Source: Chryseobacterium sp. KLBC 52
Lineage (GTDB): Bacteria; Bacteroidota; Bacteroidia; Flavobacteriales; Weeksellaceae
DNA length: 64,000 nt
Assembly: GCF_003347605.1 (NCBI RefSeq)
Contig: NZ_QDFZ01000008.1
Coordinates: 147,638 to 211,637 of the forward strand
Direction of reading: 5' to 3'
This document shows, piece by piece, positions 43,183 to 51,667 of the stretch. The position numbers and the translations under genes were made by a program. The notes beneath the pieces were generated by a model. It was not told the DNA's origin. It ran no database searches and saw nothing but the letters and a program-made list of their open reading frames with translations. The first letter of the stretch is position 1. Each line of letters starts with the position of its first letter.

Positions 43183-43796
43183 GATACCAATTCCGGTTTC
43201 AATTCTTTTTCAAATACATTTCTTACGTGCTCTCTGTACAATTTCATATCACGCTCTACATTGGCATTTTTCTCTACATCATGAAAGTGAAAGCTTTCCA
43301 TTTTTTCTAACGAAACAAAGGCATTCATTCTATGGAATCCAAATAACGGGCCTTCATCCACACTTTTTTCGCTGAAAAATTCTCCGGGAAGCGTGAAGGC
43401 AGTTGCAGGAGCATTCCAGCTGGTAGTCAGCATATATTTTCTTCCTCCAAGCATTCCTCCTGTTCCGTAGTTGATTTCGGGGTTCTCAGCTTTTCTTCCG
43501 TCGCTCATATAAATTCCTTTGGCATGACCTGCTGTGAATACTTCGTCAATATATTTTTTCAATCCGTTAGGCAATTGGAACCACCATATAGGAGTGTGGT
43601 AGATAATGTAGTCTGCCCATACAAACTTCTCCACCTCTTCATTTTTGTCGTAGCTTTCACTTACATTGGTTATCTTTACTTCTACGTTGTCAAATTCTTT
43701 AAGAACGGCTAATGTATTGTCTGCAATAGTTTGATTATATTTTCCTCCGGAATGTCCGAAATTCTGTCCTCCGTTGATGATTAGTACTTTTTTCAT
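43179..43796 (-). CDS. NAD(P)H-dependent oxidoreductase, flavodoxin-fold (MdaB-like)
   Basis: A 205-aa flavoprotein with the flavodoxin-like nucleotide motif (VLIINGGQNFGHSGGKYNQ), YHTPIWWFQLPNGLKKYIDEVF and GGRKYMLTTSWNAP. MdaB-type enzymes reduce quinones by two electrons and protect against semiquinone toxicity. It is the first gene of the four-gene redox operon. A -7-like TAACTTTG lies upstream on the minus strand at 43833-43826. Confidence 0.88.
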   Translation of the reverse strand: MKKVLIINGGQNFGHSGGKYNQTIADNTLAVLKEFDNVEVKITNVSESYDKNEEVEKFVWADYIIYHTPIWWFQLPNGLKKYIDEVFTAGHAKGIYMSDGRKAENPEINYGTGGMLGGRKYMLTTSWNAPATAFTLPGEFFSEKSVDEGPLFGFHRMNAFVSLEKMESFHFHDVEKNANVERDMKLYREHVRNVFEKELKPELVS

Positions 43797-43910
43797 TTTT
43801 TTATGATTGTTTAAATTTTACTCTGCAAAGTTATAACGGATGTGTGTATAATAAAAATAATATAAATTATAGAGTGTTATTATTTTTGTGATAGTTTGTT
43901 TTTTTTGATT

Positions 43911-43966
43911 GGGGTTATGAGGTCCGGGTTGCGGGTTGTGGGTTACGGGGTGTGGTTTCGAGGTTA
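43911..43966 (+). repeat. G-rich heptamer array with G-quadruplex potential
   Basis: Eight 7-bp units related to CGGGTTG. Within it, GGG-TTGC-GGG-TTGT-GGG-TTAC-GGGG (43926-43950) fits the canonical G4 pattern with four-base loops, striking in DNA this AT-rich. It lies in the 317-bp gap between the MdaB-like gene and the metallophosphoesterase gene, whose promoter fills the right end. Confidence 0.7.
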
Positions 43967-44059
43967 TTTTAACCAGCAGCTAATCATTCACAATTGATTT
44001 TGCACAGCAAAAATTGACTATTGATCATTTCCCTTTTCATGGTAAAATGTCATATTCTA

Positions 44060-44094
44060 TTTGAACTGAAATTCCTTTCCGTCATGTAAATTTG
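44060..44094 (+). promoter_or_regulatory. Promoter of the metallophosphoesterase gene
   Basis: TTTG at 44060-44063, 23-bp spacer, TAAATTTG at 44087-44094; the start codon follows 20 bp later. Confidence 0.5.
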
Positions 44095-44113
44095 TCTAAT
44101 AAATTGAAGGAGA

Positions 44114-44860
44114 ATGATACAGATAGCTGTTTTTAGTGATGTGCATGGAAATCTTCCGGCATTGGAAGTAGTGTTGAAGGATATTGAGCAGAGGGGAATC
44201 AGTCAGAGATTCTGTTTGGGAGATCTGGTAGATTTTGCACCCTGGGGAAATGAAGTGATAGAAAAAATAAGAAGTCTGAACATTCTCTGTCTGATGGGAA
44301 ATCATGATGAAAGAATTGCTTTTGATATTCCTGTTGTTCCTTTATCCAAACATTCAGAAGAAGAAACCATAGCCAGATTCATTGCGATAGACCATTCAAA
44401 AAAACATATTACAGAATCAAACAAAAAATTTCTTTCAGAACTTCCTTTTCATTTAAGATTAAATTATAAAACAGGTAAAAAGCACTGGAATATACAGTTA
44501 GTACACTCCAGTCTTGAAAGCAATGATACCTACTTATATGAATCTGAGAATGATGAGGTTTTCACATCAATGCTGAAGAACGCGAATGCTGATCTCATAG
44601 TGATGGGGCACACCCATTTATCATTTAAAAAACAGTTTGAAAATAATACCTGGGCTGTCAATTGTGGTTCTGTGGGACGTTCTAAAGAAGACAACAGACT
44701 GGCTTCTTATCTAATACTGACTTTAGATGAGGAAGAAATTATTCCTGAAATTATACAGCTGCCTTATCCGATTGATGAAACTGCCCGTCAGATAAGGGAA
44801 AGCGGAATTCCGGATTATTATGCGTCATTTTTGAAACATGAAAACATATCAATATTATAA
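44114..44860 (+). CDS. Metallophosphoesterase family protein
   Basis: A 248-aa calcineurin-like phosphoesterase. Metal and catalytic motifs are in order: FSDVHGN (D-x-H), LGDLVDFAPWG (GD), MGNHD (GNHD) and VMGHTHLSF (GHTH). The branch is YfcE-like or YmdB-like bacterial phosphodiesterases. The substrate may be a cyclic nucleotide or phosphodiester; it cannot be told. The LysR gene follows 40 bp later on the same strand. Confidence 0.9.
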   Translation: MIQIAVFSDVHGNLPALEVVLKDIEQRGISQRFCLGDLVDFAPWGNEVIEKIRSLNILCLMGNHDERIAFDIPVVPLSKHSEEETIARFIAIDHSKKHITESNKKFLSELPFHLRLNYKTGKKHWNIQLVHSSLESNDTYLYESENDEVFTSMLKNANADLIVMGHTHLSFKKQFENNTWAVNCGSVGRSKEDNRLASYLILTLDEEEIIPEIIQLPYPIDETARQIRESGIPDYYASFLKHENISIL

Positions 44861-44900
44861 TTATTTTGTAATTTTGCATTATAATATTAATAATTAAGTC

Positions 44901-45797
44901 ATGGTTAATTTAGAATGGTATCGTACTTTTAAGGCGATCTATAAAACCGGGACATTGACAGGTGCTGCCGATGCTCTGTTTATATCACAGCCGGGAGTGA
45001 GCCTTCATTTAAGCTCATTGGAAGCTTATGTAGGATACAAACTATTCGACAGAACGGGTCGGAAAATGATTCCGACAGAAAGAGGAAAAGTATTATTTAA
45101 CGCAGTTGCCGAACCTATTACCAAACTGGAAGATGTAGAGAAAAATTTTCAAAAATCGACAGAGAAGCATACTCCAACCATCAGTGTCGGAATGTGTTTT
45201 GAGACTTTTCAGACCACTTTGGAGCAATATGTTTCTTCACTACCTTTTAATCTGATTATCAGTTTCGGAGAATATCCTGAAATGCTGGATCAGCTGGATA
45301 AAGGCATTCTTGATCTGATCATAACTCCGAAAAAAGGATCTTCACCCAATATCGAACATGAAGCATTCTCGTCGGAACAAATTGTTCTGGTAGGAGGGAA
45401 GGATGTGGATAAAACAGCGTTCAATAAAGTGTTGAAGACAAAAGATGCGGAGCAGATAGAGGAGTGGCTGAAAAACGAAAAATGGTACGGAACTACCGGT
45501 GATATGGAACACCTTTTCCAGTATTGGATATTGAATTTTGGTCATAAACCGAATTTCCGTCCTAATTATATCGTTCCCAATATGAACTCAATCATCCGTT
45601 GTCTTAAAGGGGGGACAGGATTAGCCGTTGTTCCCGATTTTTTATGCAGAAATGACATTGAGAGCGGAGATATTCAGCTGATCTGGGAAGGAAAGAAAAA
45701 ATTTGAAAATACTCTGTATTTCGGTTGTCGTAAGAAAACCAATTATCAAACAGAAATAGAGCATATTAAAGGCTTATTCCGTAAGGTGATGGCTTAA
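44901..45797 (+). CDS. LysR family transcriptional regulator
   Basis: A 298-aa regulator. The winged helix-turn-helix lies at the N-terminus (WYRTFKAIYKTGTLTGAADALFISQPGVSLHLSSLEAYVGYKLFDR). The C-terminal part is a periplasmic-binding-protein-like effector domain. A TAATTTTG -7-like box precedes the start by 24 bp. In Chryseobacterium such genes often sit near redox operons; here the nearby MdaB-like operon is a plausible target. Its 3' end overlaps the convergent GNAT gene by 24 bp. Confidence 0.9.
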   Translation: MVNLEWYRTFKAIYKTGTLTGAADALFISQPGVSLHLSSLEAYVGYKLFDRTGRKMIPTERGKVLFNAVAEPITKLEDVEKNFQKSTEKHTPTISVGMCFETFQTTLEQYVSSLPFNLIISFGEYPEMLDQLDKGILDLIITPKKGSSPNIEHEAFSSEQIVLVGGKDVDKTAFNKVLKTKDAEQIEEWLKNEKWYGTTGDMEHLFQYWILNFGHKPNFRPNYIVPNMNSIIRCLKGGTGLAVVPDFLCRNDIESGDIQLIWEGKKKFENTLYFGCRKKTNYQTEIEHIKGLFRKVMA

Positions 45798-46241
45798 TAC
45801 AACCATATCTCTCATCTGTAAACCGTTTTCATAAATAGGATCCGGATAATTTTGAATAAAAAAATCTTTCAGGATTCCACTTTTGATGAATCCGTTTTTC
45901 TCATAAAATCTGATCTGTTGGAAGCCGGTATCCGATGTTCCAACAGTCAGTGTTTTATAATGATTTTCTTTGGCAATTTCTTTTGCTTTATTCATCAGAA
46001 TACTTCCGATGCCTTTACTTCGGTAGCTTTCAATGACGGCAACATTTTTAATTTCCAGTTCAGTATCACTTTTTCTGTACAATGCCATCACCGCAATGCT
46101 TTCAGTGCCGTTATGCAGAAGATAGATGTCAGAATTGAAAATGTATTGATTAATTGCTTCCTGGGTTTCATCTGCCATCAACAAAAGAGGATAAGGAATT
46201 TCCTCACCAGAATGCAGCAGACTGAAGGTAAAATTTTCCAT
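45774..46241 (-). CDS. GNAT family N-acetyltransferase
   Basis: A 155-aa acetyltransferase. The acetyl-CoA pyrophosphate-binding loop is ESYRSKGIGSILMNKAKEIA, and the C-terminal strand is FYEKNGFIKSG. It is 0 bp from the next GNAT gene upstream (46242) on the same strand, so both are translated together. The substrate is unknown. Confidence 0.85.
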   Translation of the reverse strand: MENFTFSLLHSGEEIPYPLLLMADETQEAINQYIFNSDIYLLHNGTESIAVMALYRKSDTELEIKNVAVIESYRSKGIGSILMNKAKEIAKENHYKTLTVGTSDTGFQQIRFYEKNGFIKSGILKDFFIQNYPDPIYENGLQMRDMVVLSHHLTE

Positions 46242-46676
46242 TTACAGACTCATATGAATAAGTGGATAATCTTTTCCTGAACCATCTTTTTCAGATCTTC
46301 CCGTCTTTTTGAACCCCATTTTTTCATAAAACCCGATGGCCTGAGGATTTTGTTCATTGACATCTACTTTCGTCAATCCGGTTTTCTCTTTCATAAATTG
46401 ATAAAGCGTTTTTCCATAACCTTTTCCACGGGCATTATTATGAATGAAAAGCATTTCCAGATTGCCTTCTGCTACAGAAGCAAACCCTTTGGATTCATTA
46501 TCTTCAGTAATTAAATAGACTTCCAGGTTAGGAAGGTAATCTCTTGGAATGGCTTCTTTGAAATAATTGAAATCCTCTTGAGCAAGAAAATCGTGCGTTG
46601 CTTTTACTGCTGATTCCCATATTTCCATAATTCTCGGATAATCCTCTGCTGTAGCCAATCTGATATGTTGTGACAT
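46242..46676 (-). CDS. GNAT family N-acetyltransferase
   Basis: A 144-aa acetyltransferase of the YjaB/RimI-like branch, with the acetyl-CoA loop NNARGKGYGKTLYQFM, then VNEQNPQAIGFYEKMGFKKTGRS. Its N-terminal AEDYPRIMEIWESAV is typical. It is adjacent to and co-directional with the second GNAT. The substrate is unknown. Confidence 0.88.
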   Translation of the reverse strand: MSQHIRLATAEDYPRIMEIWESAVKATHDFLAQEDFNYFKEAIPRDYLPNLEVYLITEDNESKGFASVAEGNLEMLFIHNNARGKGYGKTLYQFMKEKTGLTKVDVNEQNPQAIGFYEKMGFKKTGRSEKDGSGKDYPLIHMSL

Positions 46677-46741
46677 GATTTTTAAATTTTAAGCAAAAAT
46701 AGAGAAAATTGAGATGAGATGCGAGGAGAAGGGTGAATTTT

Positions 46742-46804
46742 GAGGCTAGAGGCTAGAGGCTAGAGGCTGGAAGTTAGAAGTTATAAGTTATAAGTTAGAA
46801 GTGG
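46742..46804. repeat. Heptanucleotide repeat array
   Basis: Nine consecutive 7-bp units: GAGGCTA three times, GAGGCTG, GAAGTTA twice, TAAGTTA twice, GAAGTGG. It is in the 337-bp gap between the GNAT and AKR genes; the rest of the gap contains copy B of the two-hairpin element and AT-rich leader DNA. Confidence 0.75.
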
Positions 46805-46831
46805 CTTGATAAGCTTTATCAACTACAATCA

Positions 46832-46888
46832 TTCCCCTTCTCTGAAGGGGTGGATTTTTGCAAAGCAAAAAGACGGGGTAGTTTAAAC
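46832..46888 (+). repeat. Dispersed two-hairpin element, copy B
   Basis: TTCCCCTTCTCTGAAGGGG TGG, a TTTTTG-CAAAG-CAAAAAG hairpin, then GACGGGGTAGTTTAAAC. It is homologous to copy A at 41051-41110 but inverted relative to it. Confidence 0.75.
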
Positions 46889-47013
46889 ATCATCTTAAGA
46901 ACCTCATTAAATAACAATTTTTTAACAGGAACAGTAAAATTGGTAGGCAGGATTTTCAATTTTTTATTGCAAATTTGTTTATCACTTTATATTAATAATT
47001 AAAATAAAGATTT

Positions 47014-47889
47014 ATGCAAAAGAAAACCTATATAGGACAACCTGTGGTAACATTAAATAACGGAGTGGATATTCCGGCTTTAGGATTCGGAGTATGGCAG
47101 ATGGAAGATCTGAAAGAATGTGAAAATGCAGTCATCAAAGCTATTCAGACAGGATATAGAATGATCGATACGGCTGCTATTTATCAGAATGAAACTGCCG
47201 TAGGTGCAGCCGTGAAAAATAGTGGTGTAAACAGAGACGAACTGTTTATCACCTCCAAAGTATGGGTTCAGGATCATGGATACGAAAAGGCGAAAAGTGC
47301 TTTTCAGAGAACATTAGACCGATTACAGATGGATTATCTTGACATGTATCTTATCCACTGGCCATACGGAGATTTTCTGGGTACCTGGAAAGCTTTGGAA
47401 GAATTATATCACGGAGGAAAAATCAAAGCAATTGGAGTGTGCAATTTTACTGTAGAGAAACTTGAAGAATTAAAAGCAAGTTCAACTGTTTTACCGGTTA
47501 TCAATCAGATTGAGCTGCATCCTGTTTTCCAACAGAAAGAATTACAGGTGTATGACAGGGAAAATAATATTGTAACACAGCCATGGAGTCCGCTAGGAAA
47601 CGGTAATGCGAATCTTTTAAGCAATCCTGATCTGAAAGCCATTGCAGAAAAATATGGTAAAACCGTAGCTCAGGTAATCTTGAGATGGCATCTGCAGGAA
47701 GGATTTGTAGTGATTCCCAAATCTGTAACCCCTTCAAGAATTGAAGAAAACTTTAATGTATTTGATTTTGAGCTGACAGAAGATGAAATGAATGTTGTCC
47801 GTTCTTTAGATACAGGAAAAAGATTATTCTTTGATCCTAAAGATCCTGAATGGGAGCAAAAAATGCTAAATTCCGTAGCGGATATTTAA
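47014..47889 (+). CDS. Aldo/keto reductase (2,5-diketogluconate reductase type)
   Basis: A 291-aa NADPH-dependent AKR of the DkgA branch. The catalytic tetrad: Asp in YRMIDTAAIYQNE with the Tyr four residues on, Lys in ITSKVW, and His in YLIHWPYG. Cofactor binding: VIPKSVTPSRIEENFNVFDFEL. It is a separate subfamily from the AKR at 40044. It probably detoxifies aldehydes or diketones. It stands alone and is followed by a structured spacer. Confidence 0.92.
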   Translation: MQKKTYIGQPVVTLNNGVDIPALGFGVWQMEDLKECENAVIKAIQTGYRMIDTAAIYQNETAVGAAVKNSGVNRDELFITSKVWVQDHGYEKAKSAFQRTLDRLQMDYLDMYLIHWPYGDFLGTWKALEELYHGGKIKAIGVCNFTVEKLEELKASSTVLPVINQIELHPVFQQKELQVYDRENNIVTQPWSPLGNGNANLLSNPDLKAIAEKYGKTVAQVILRWHLQEGFVVIPKSVTPSRIEENFNVFDFELTEDEMNVVRSLDTGKRLFFDPKDPEWEQKMLNSVADI

Positions 47890-47910
47890 TAAAAATAAAG
47901 AAAAAAAATC

Positions 47911-47970
47911 TTCCCACAGTTTTCAGTATTTCACAGGTTTCAATCTGTGTTTCTATGAGATCTGTGGGAA
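47911..47970. repeat. Nested palindromic element downstream of AKR gene
   Basis: TTCCCACAG (47911-47919) pairs with CTGTGGGAA (47962-47970), and CACAG ... CTGTG pair inside. It could act as a terminator or as another dispersed REP-like element. Confidence 0.55.
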
Positions 47971-48059
47971 TTGTATTTTTATTCAGGTGAGGAATATCAT
48001 ATCCCGTTGAAAATGAAGTATTCCTATTTTTTGTACCTTTTTAATTAAAATGATTTTTT

Positions 48060-49118
48060 ATGTTCTGGCCGGATACCATCAGTAAAAAACTAGGGATACG
48101 ATATCCCCTTATTCAGGCTCCGATGTTTGGAGTGAGCACCGTAGAGATGGCTGTTGCAGCTGCAAAAGCAGATTGTCTGGGATCGCTTGCACTGGCCGAT
48201 CTTTCTGCAGATCAGTCTGTGGAATTGATCAGAGAAATGAAGACGCTGACTGATAAACCCTTTGCTGCGAATATATTTGTTCATCACATTCCTGAAGTGA
48301 CTGATGCTTTAAAAGAAAAATATAGTAAAACCAAGCAGTTTATAGAACAGCTGGCAAAAGAAAATGGGATAGAAGTTTATCTTCCGGACCTTGAAACAAT
48401 CAATATAAATGGCTATCATGAACAAGTGGATGCGATTATTGAAGAAAACTGTAAAATTGTAAGCTTTACTTTCGGAAATCTTGATGATCAGAGTATCCGG
48501 AAATTAAAGGAAAAAGGTGTCACCCTTATCGGAACATGTACTTCTGTAAAGGAAGCTTTATTGCTTGAAAATTCCGGTATTGATATTATTTGTGTTCAGG
48601 GAATTGAAGCTGGAGGGCACAGGGGAAGTTTTGAGGCTGAACATATTCCTCAGATTGGAGGGTTGTCTTTGCTGTCACAGATCTATGATCAGGTAAATGT
48701 TCCTTTGATCTATGCAGGGGGAATTTATGAAGCAAGGACCTTAAAGGCTGTGAAAGATTTAGGCGCACAGGGATTTCAGGTGGGTAATCTTTTACTGGCA
48801 TCTCAGGAAAGTGCTCTTTTGCCTTTTGAAAAAGAACGATTGAAAAAAGTAACAGAAGATGAAATTGTTTTAACGAAGAGTTTCTCCGGAAGGTATGCCA
48901 GAGGAGTGAGAAACCAATTTATAGAAACAATAGAAAATTCAGAATATATTCTACCTTATCCTTATCAGAATAAGCTGACCAATGCTCTTCGTAAAGCAGC
49001 AAAATCTTTGCAAAATCCGGAATTTGTAGGAATCTGGGTAGGGCAGTCTATCCATCAGTACAGCGAACTTTCTACTGAAGACATTTTGAAAAAACTGATC
49101 GAAGCATGTGAAAGATAA
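48060..49118 (+). CDS. Nitronate monooxygenase family protein
   Basis: A 352-aa FMN-dependent TIM-barrel enzyme of the class I nitronate monooxygenase / 2-nitropropane dioxygenase family. Motifs: YPLIQAPMFGVST for the FMN pocket, GIEAGGHRGSF with the catalytic His, and PLIYAGGIYEARTLKAVKDLGAQGFQVGN for phosphate binding. It oxidises alkyl nitronates and protects from propionate-3-nitronate-like toxins. It is monocistronic. Confidence 0.9.
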   Translation: MFWPDTISKKLGIRYPLIQAPMFGVSTVEMAVAAAKADCLGSLALADLSADQSVELIREMKTLTDKPFAANIFVHHIPEVTDALKEKYSKTKQFIEQLAKENGIEVYLPDLETININGYHEQVDAIIEENCKIVSFTFGNLDDQSIRKLKEKGVTLIGTCTSVKEALLLENSGIDIICVQGIEAGGHRGSFEAEHIPQIGGLSLLSQIYDQVNVPLIYAGGIYEARTLKAVKDLGAQGFQVGNLLLASQESALLPFEKERLKKVTEDEIVLTKSFSGRYARGVRNQFIETIENSEYILPYPYQNKLTNALRKAAKSLQNPEFVGIWVGQSIHQYSELSTEDILKKLIEACER

Positions 49119-49205
49119 AAACTGTATGTTTTAATTTGATGATAATTTTATATTTTCGTACATCAATATTCTTGACCTGACCAAAATATAAAACTAAAAC
49201 CATAA

Positions 49206-49820
49206 ATGAAATATTCAGAAGGAATTCAGAGATCGCTTCCATTCGGATATCTTTTTCTCGTTATCATGGGAATACTAAAAGAAAGTGTATTCTACTATCA
49301 GATCAATATCAATATTCTCAAGTATTCAACAATCATGGACATTCTGATAAGTCCGATTGCTACTTTAACAGCTCATCCCATTATATTGATTGCCCTGATT
49401 GGGGTTGTAGTATTTTCATTTGCTTTTCCCTCTTTTTTATCAAAACAAGCCAATAAAAATAAAAGTTGGGCATTACAAATGGCATCTCTCAAAGAACATG
49501 AAAACATGAGTAAGGAGGCTATAGAAAATCATTTTACCAATATGTTTGTGAGATTTCTGGCCATGATGTTACTGTCTTTCTTTGTAGGAATAGGATGGGG
49601 AGAAGGTCTCGGGCTTACGAGGAAGATCAAGGAGAATAAGCTTAAATATGACTATAAGTTAAACTATGGTGATGAAAGCTTTGACCAGGTACATCTCATA
49701 GGATCCAACAGTATGTATTATATTTATCTTGCCAAAGGAAATAAAACGATAAAAATAGCACCGATAGGTTCCATAAAAAGTATCGAACTGACGAATAACA
49801 AAAAATTGAGTGATAATTAG
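49206..49820 (+). CDS. Hypothetical membrane protein
   Basis: Up to 204 aa, with a possible internal start at MDILISPIATLT (residue 44). Hydrophobic segments: about 12-28, 54-72 and 111-129. The C-terminal ~65 residues are hydrophilic and contain YYIYLAKGNKTIKIAPIGSIKSIEL, which looks like a small beta-rich domain. No family is recognised. It is convergent with mpl across a shared terminator. Confidence 0.6.
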   Translation: MKYSEGIQRSLPFGYLFLVIMGILKESVFYYQININILKYSTIMDILISPIATLTAHPIILIALIGVVVFSFAFPSFLSKQANKNKSWALQMASLKEHENMSKEAIENHFTNMFVRFLAMMLLSFFVGIGWGEGLGLTRKIKENKLKYDYKLNYGDESFDQVHLIGSNSMYYIYLAKGNKTIKIAPIGSIKSIELTNNKKLSDN

Positions 49821-49834
49821 AGCGTATTCATAAT

Positions 49835-49869
49835 AAAAAAGCTTCAGATTGAATTTCTGAAGCTTTTTA
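49835..49869. terminator. Bidirectional terminator between the membrane protein gene and mpl
   Basis: AAAAAAGCTTCAGA / TCTGAAGCTTTTT, 13-14 bp stem with a 6-nt loop and T-runs in both directions, lying between convergent stops. Confidence 0.9.
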
Positions 49870-49870
49870 T

Positions 49871-51208
49871 TTATTTTGTTAAGTCTAAACCGCCAAAATT
49901 TCCGGAACTCATCATGAGATAAACGCCATCCGTTTTATCCAATGTATTCCAGTAGGCATGCAGATCTTCAGCATTGGTGAAAACCTTCAGCTTCTCATTC
50001 TTGAATTTTTCTTTAATAAACTCAGGAGATATGGGTTCCATTCTCTTGATCTTCAGAGCATCTTCAGAGTAGAAAACAATAGCTTCTTCCAGACCGTCCA
50101 TGGCGTGATCATATTGTTCAAGAAAAGCAGGGTTTAAGCTGGAATAGGTATGAAGTTCCAAAAATCCGTATTTCTTATCCTTTTTAAATTGCTCTGCGAA
50201 GGCTTTCACAGCTGCTTTCACCTTACTTGGTGCATGGGCAAAATCTTTGTAAAGCGTTCCTTTATCTTCTCTTTCTACTTTCTCAAGACGCTTGGATGCT
50301 CCTTTGAAGCTCATGATCGCCTCATAGAAATCTTCGTCCATAATGCCAAGCTGCTGGCAGATATGTCTTGCACCCTCAAGGTTCAACAGGTTGTGGGCTC
50401 CAAAAACAGAAAGAGGAACATCTCCCATTTCGGTTTTTAAATACACTTTACCGTTATTGATTTCGTATTCAGGAGTTTTGTAAGGGATCTTTCTGAAATA
50501 ATTCTCTGCATTTTCCACTACCTTCACCACTTCCGGATCTTCTTCATTATACACAAGAACTCCGCCTGCTGTAATGCTTGCTACAAACTTTCTGAACTGC
50601 TCGATATAATCATCAAATGTTTTGAATACATTGATATGATCCCACGCAATACCGCTCATTAAAGCGATATTAGGCTGATACAGTAAAAATTTCGACCGAA
50701 GATCAATAGGAGAAGAAAGATATTCGTCACCTTCCAACACCATGAAATCATTATCCTGAGTCAGTTTTACCATACAGTCGAAGCCTTCAAGCTGTGCACC
50801 TACCATAAAATCCACATCTTTCTGATGAAAATTCAGTACATGAAGAATCATTGAAGTAATGGTAGTTTTACCATGTGATCCTGCAATAACAACTCTGGTT
50901 TTATTTTTAGACTGTTCGTACAGGAATTCAGGATAAGAATATATTTTCAGGCCCAGTTCTTTTGCTCTTGCCAGCTCAGGATTATCCTGATGTGCATGCA
51001 TCCCAAGAATGACAGCATCAATATCCGGAGTGATCTTTTCCGGGAACCAGCCCATTTCATGAGGCAGAATTCCTTTCTTTTCCAACCGGGATTTTGAAGG
51101 CTCAAAAATAGCGTCATCAGAACCTGTCACCTGATATCCTTTGTCTTTTAATGCGATGGCGAGATTATGCATGGCGCTTCCGCCAATAGCAATGAAGTGG
51201 GTTTTCAA
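49871..51208 (-). CDS. mpl: UDP-N-acetylmuramate:L-alanyl-gamma-D-glutamyl-meso-diaminopimelate ligase
   Basis: A 445-aa Mur ligase in the Mpl branch, which re-attaches recycled murein tripeptide to UDP-MurNAc. The N-terminal domain begins MKTHFIAIGGSAMHNLAIALKDKG, with HEMGWFPEKI. The ATP loop is GSHGKTTITSMIL, then DEYLSSPIDLRSKF in the middle domain, and DFAHAPSKVKAAVKAF in the C-terminal domain. The mid-domain Asp/Lys region has no visible defects. Three envelope or housekeeping genes follow upstream on the same strand (lipoprotein, acyltransferase, NUDIX). Confidence 0.93.
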   Translation of the reverse strand: MKTHFIAIGGSAMHNLAIALKDKGYQVTGSDDAIFEPSKSRLEKKGILPHEMGWFPEKITPDIDAVILGMHAHQDNPELARAKELGLKIYSYPEFLYEQSKNKTRVVIAGSHGKTTITSMILHVLNFHQKDVDFMVGAQLEGFDCMVKLTQDNDFMVLEGDEYLSSPIDLRSKFLLYQPNIALMSGIAWDHINVFKTFDDYIEQFRKFVASITAGGVLVYNEEDPEVVKVVENAENYFRKIPYKTPEYEINNGKVYLKTEMGDVPLSVFGAHNLLNLEGARHICQQLGIMDEDFYEAIMSFKGASKRLEKVEREDKGTLYKDFAHAPSKVKAAVKAFAEQFKKDKKYGFLELHTYSSLNPAFLEQYDHAMDGLEEAIVFYSEDALKIKRMEPISPEFIKEKFKNEKLKVFTNAEDLHAYWNTLDKTDGVYLMMSSGNFGGLDLTK

Positions 51209-51214
51209 TTGTAT

Positions 51215-51652
51215 TTACTGTTTTTTAACATTAGTATTAATGATCTGCTGGAAAGCTTCAAGAATATTGTTCCAGTTGGTCTGATAGTTCGGAATAATCA
51301 TACTTGCATCAGTTTTACTGCCTTCATTAGGTCCTTTCTTAACGTTGATGGAAGTTGAAATATTATCGTACAGTTTTTTACGGTCTTCCTGTATTCTTCT
51401 GAAATTATTCTGAGAAAGAACCTGATCCAGTTTCTTTAAATCTTCATCAGAAATCTTAAAATCCTGTTTGTATTTCTTACCCTGTCCTTCAAAAGAATAG
51501 TGTACAATATTCCCTTTGATCAGGAGATTTTCATAAACAGGAGCATAGCCTCCGCTTTTCGAATAGCTGATATCAAAATCCGAATAAATCTTTTGGCTGT
51601 TGCATGAAACTAATACTATGATTGCGAATAAGATTCCAAGTATTTTGTTCAT
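51215..51652 (-). CDS. Hypothetical lipoprotein
   Basis: A 145-aa protein with lipoprotein signal MNKILGILFAIIVLVSC (lipidated Cys17). No recognisable domain; Lys- and Asn-rich, with one strand-like YENLLIKGNIVHYSFEG. It is 6 bp upstream of mpl and 15 bp downstream of the acyltransferase gene, so it is part of one transcription unit. Confidence 0.7.
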   Translation of the reverse strand: MNKILGILFAIIVLVSCNSQKIYSDFDISYSKSGGYAPVYENLLIKGNIVHYSFEGQGKKYKQDFKISDEDLKKLDQVLSQNNFRRIQEDRKKLYDNISTSINVKKGPNEGSKTDASMIIPNYQTNWNNILEAFQQIINTNVKKQ

Positions 51653-51667
51653 AATTTTTAATTTACT

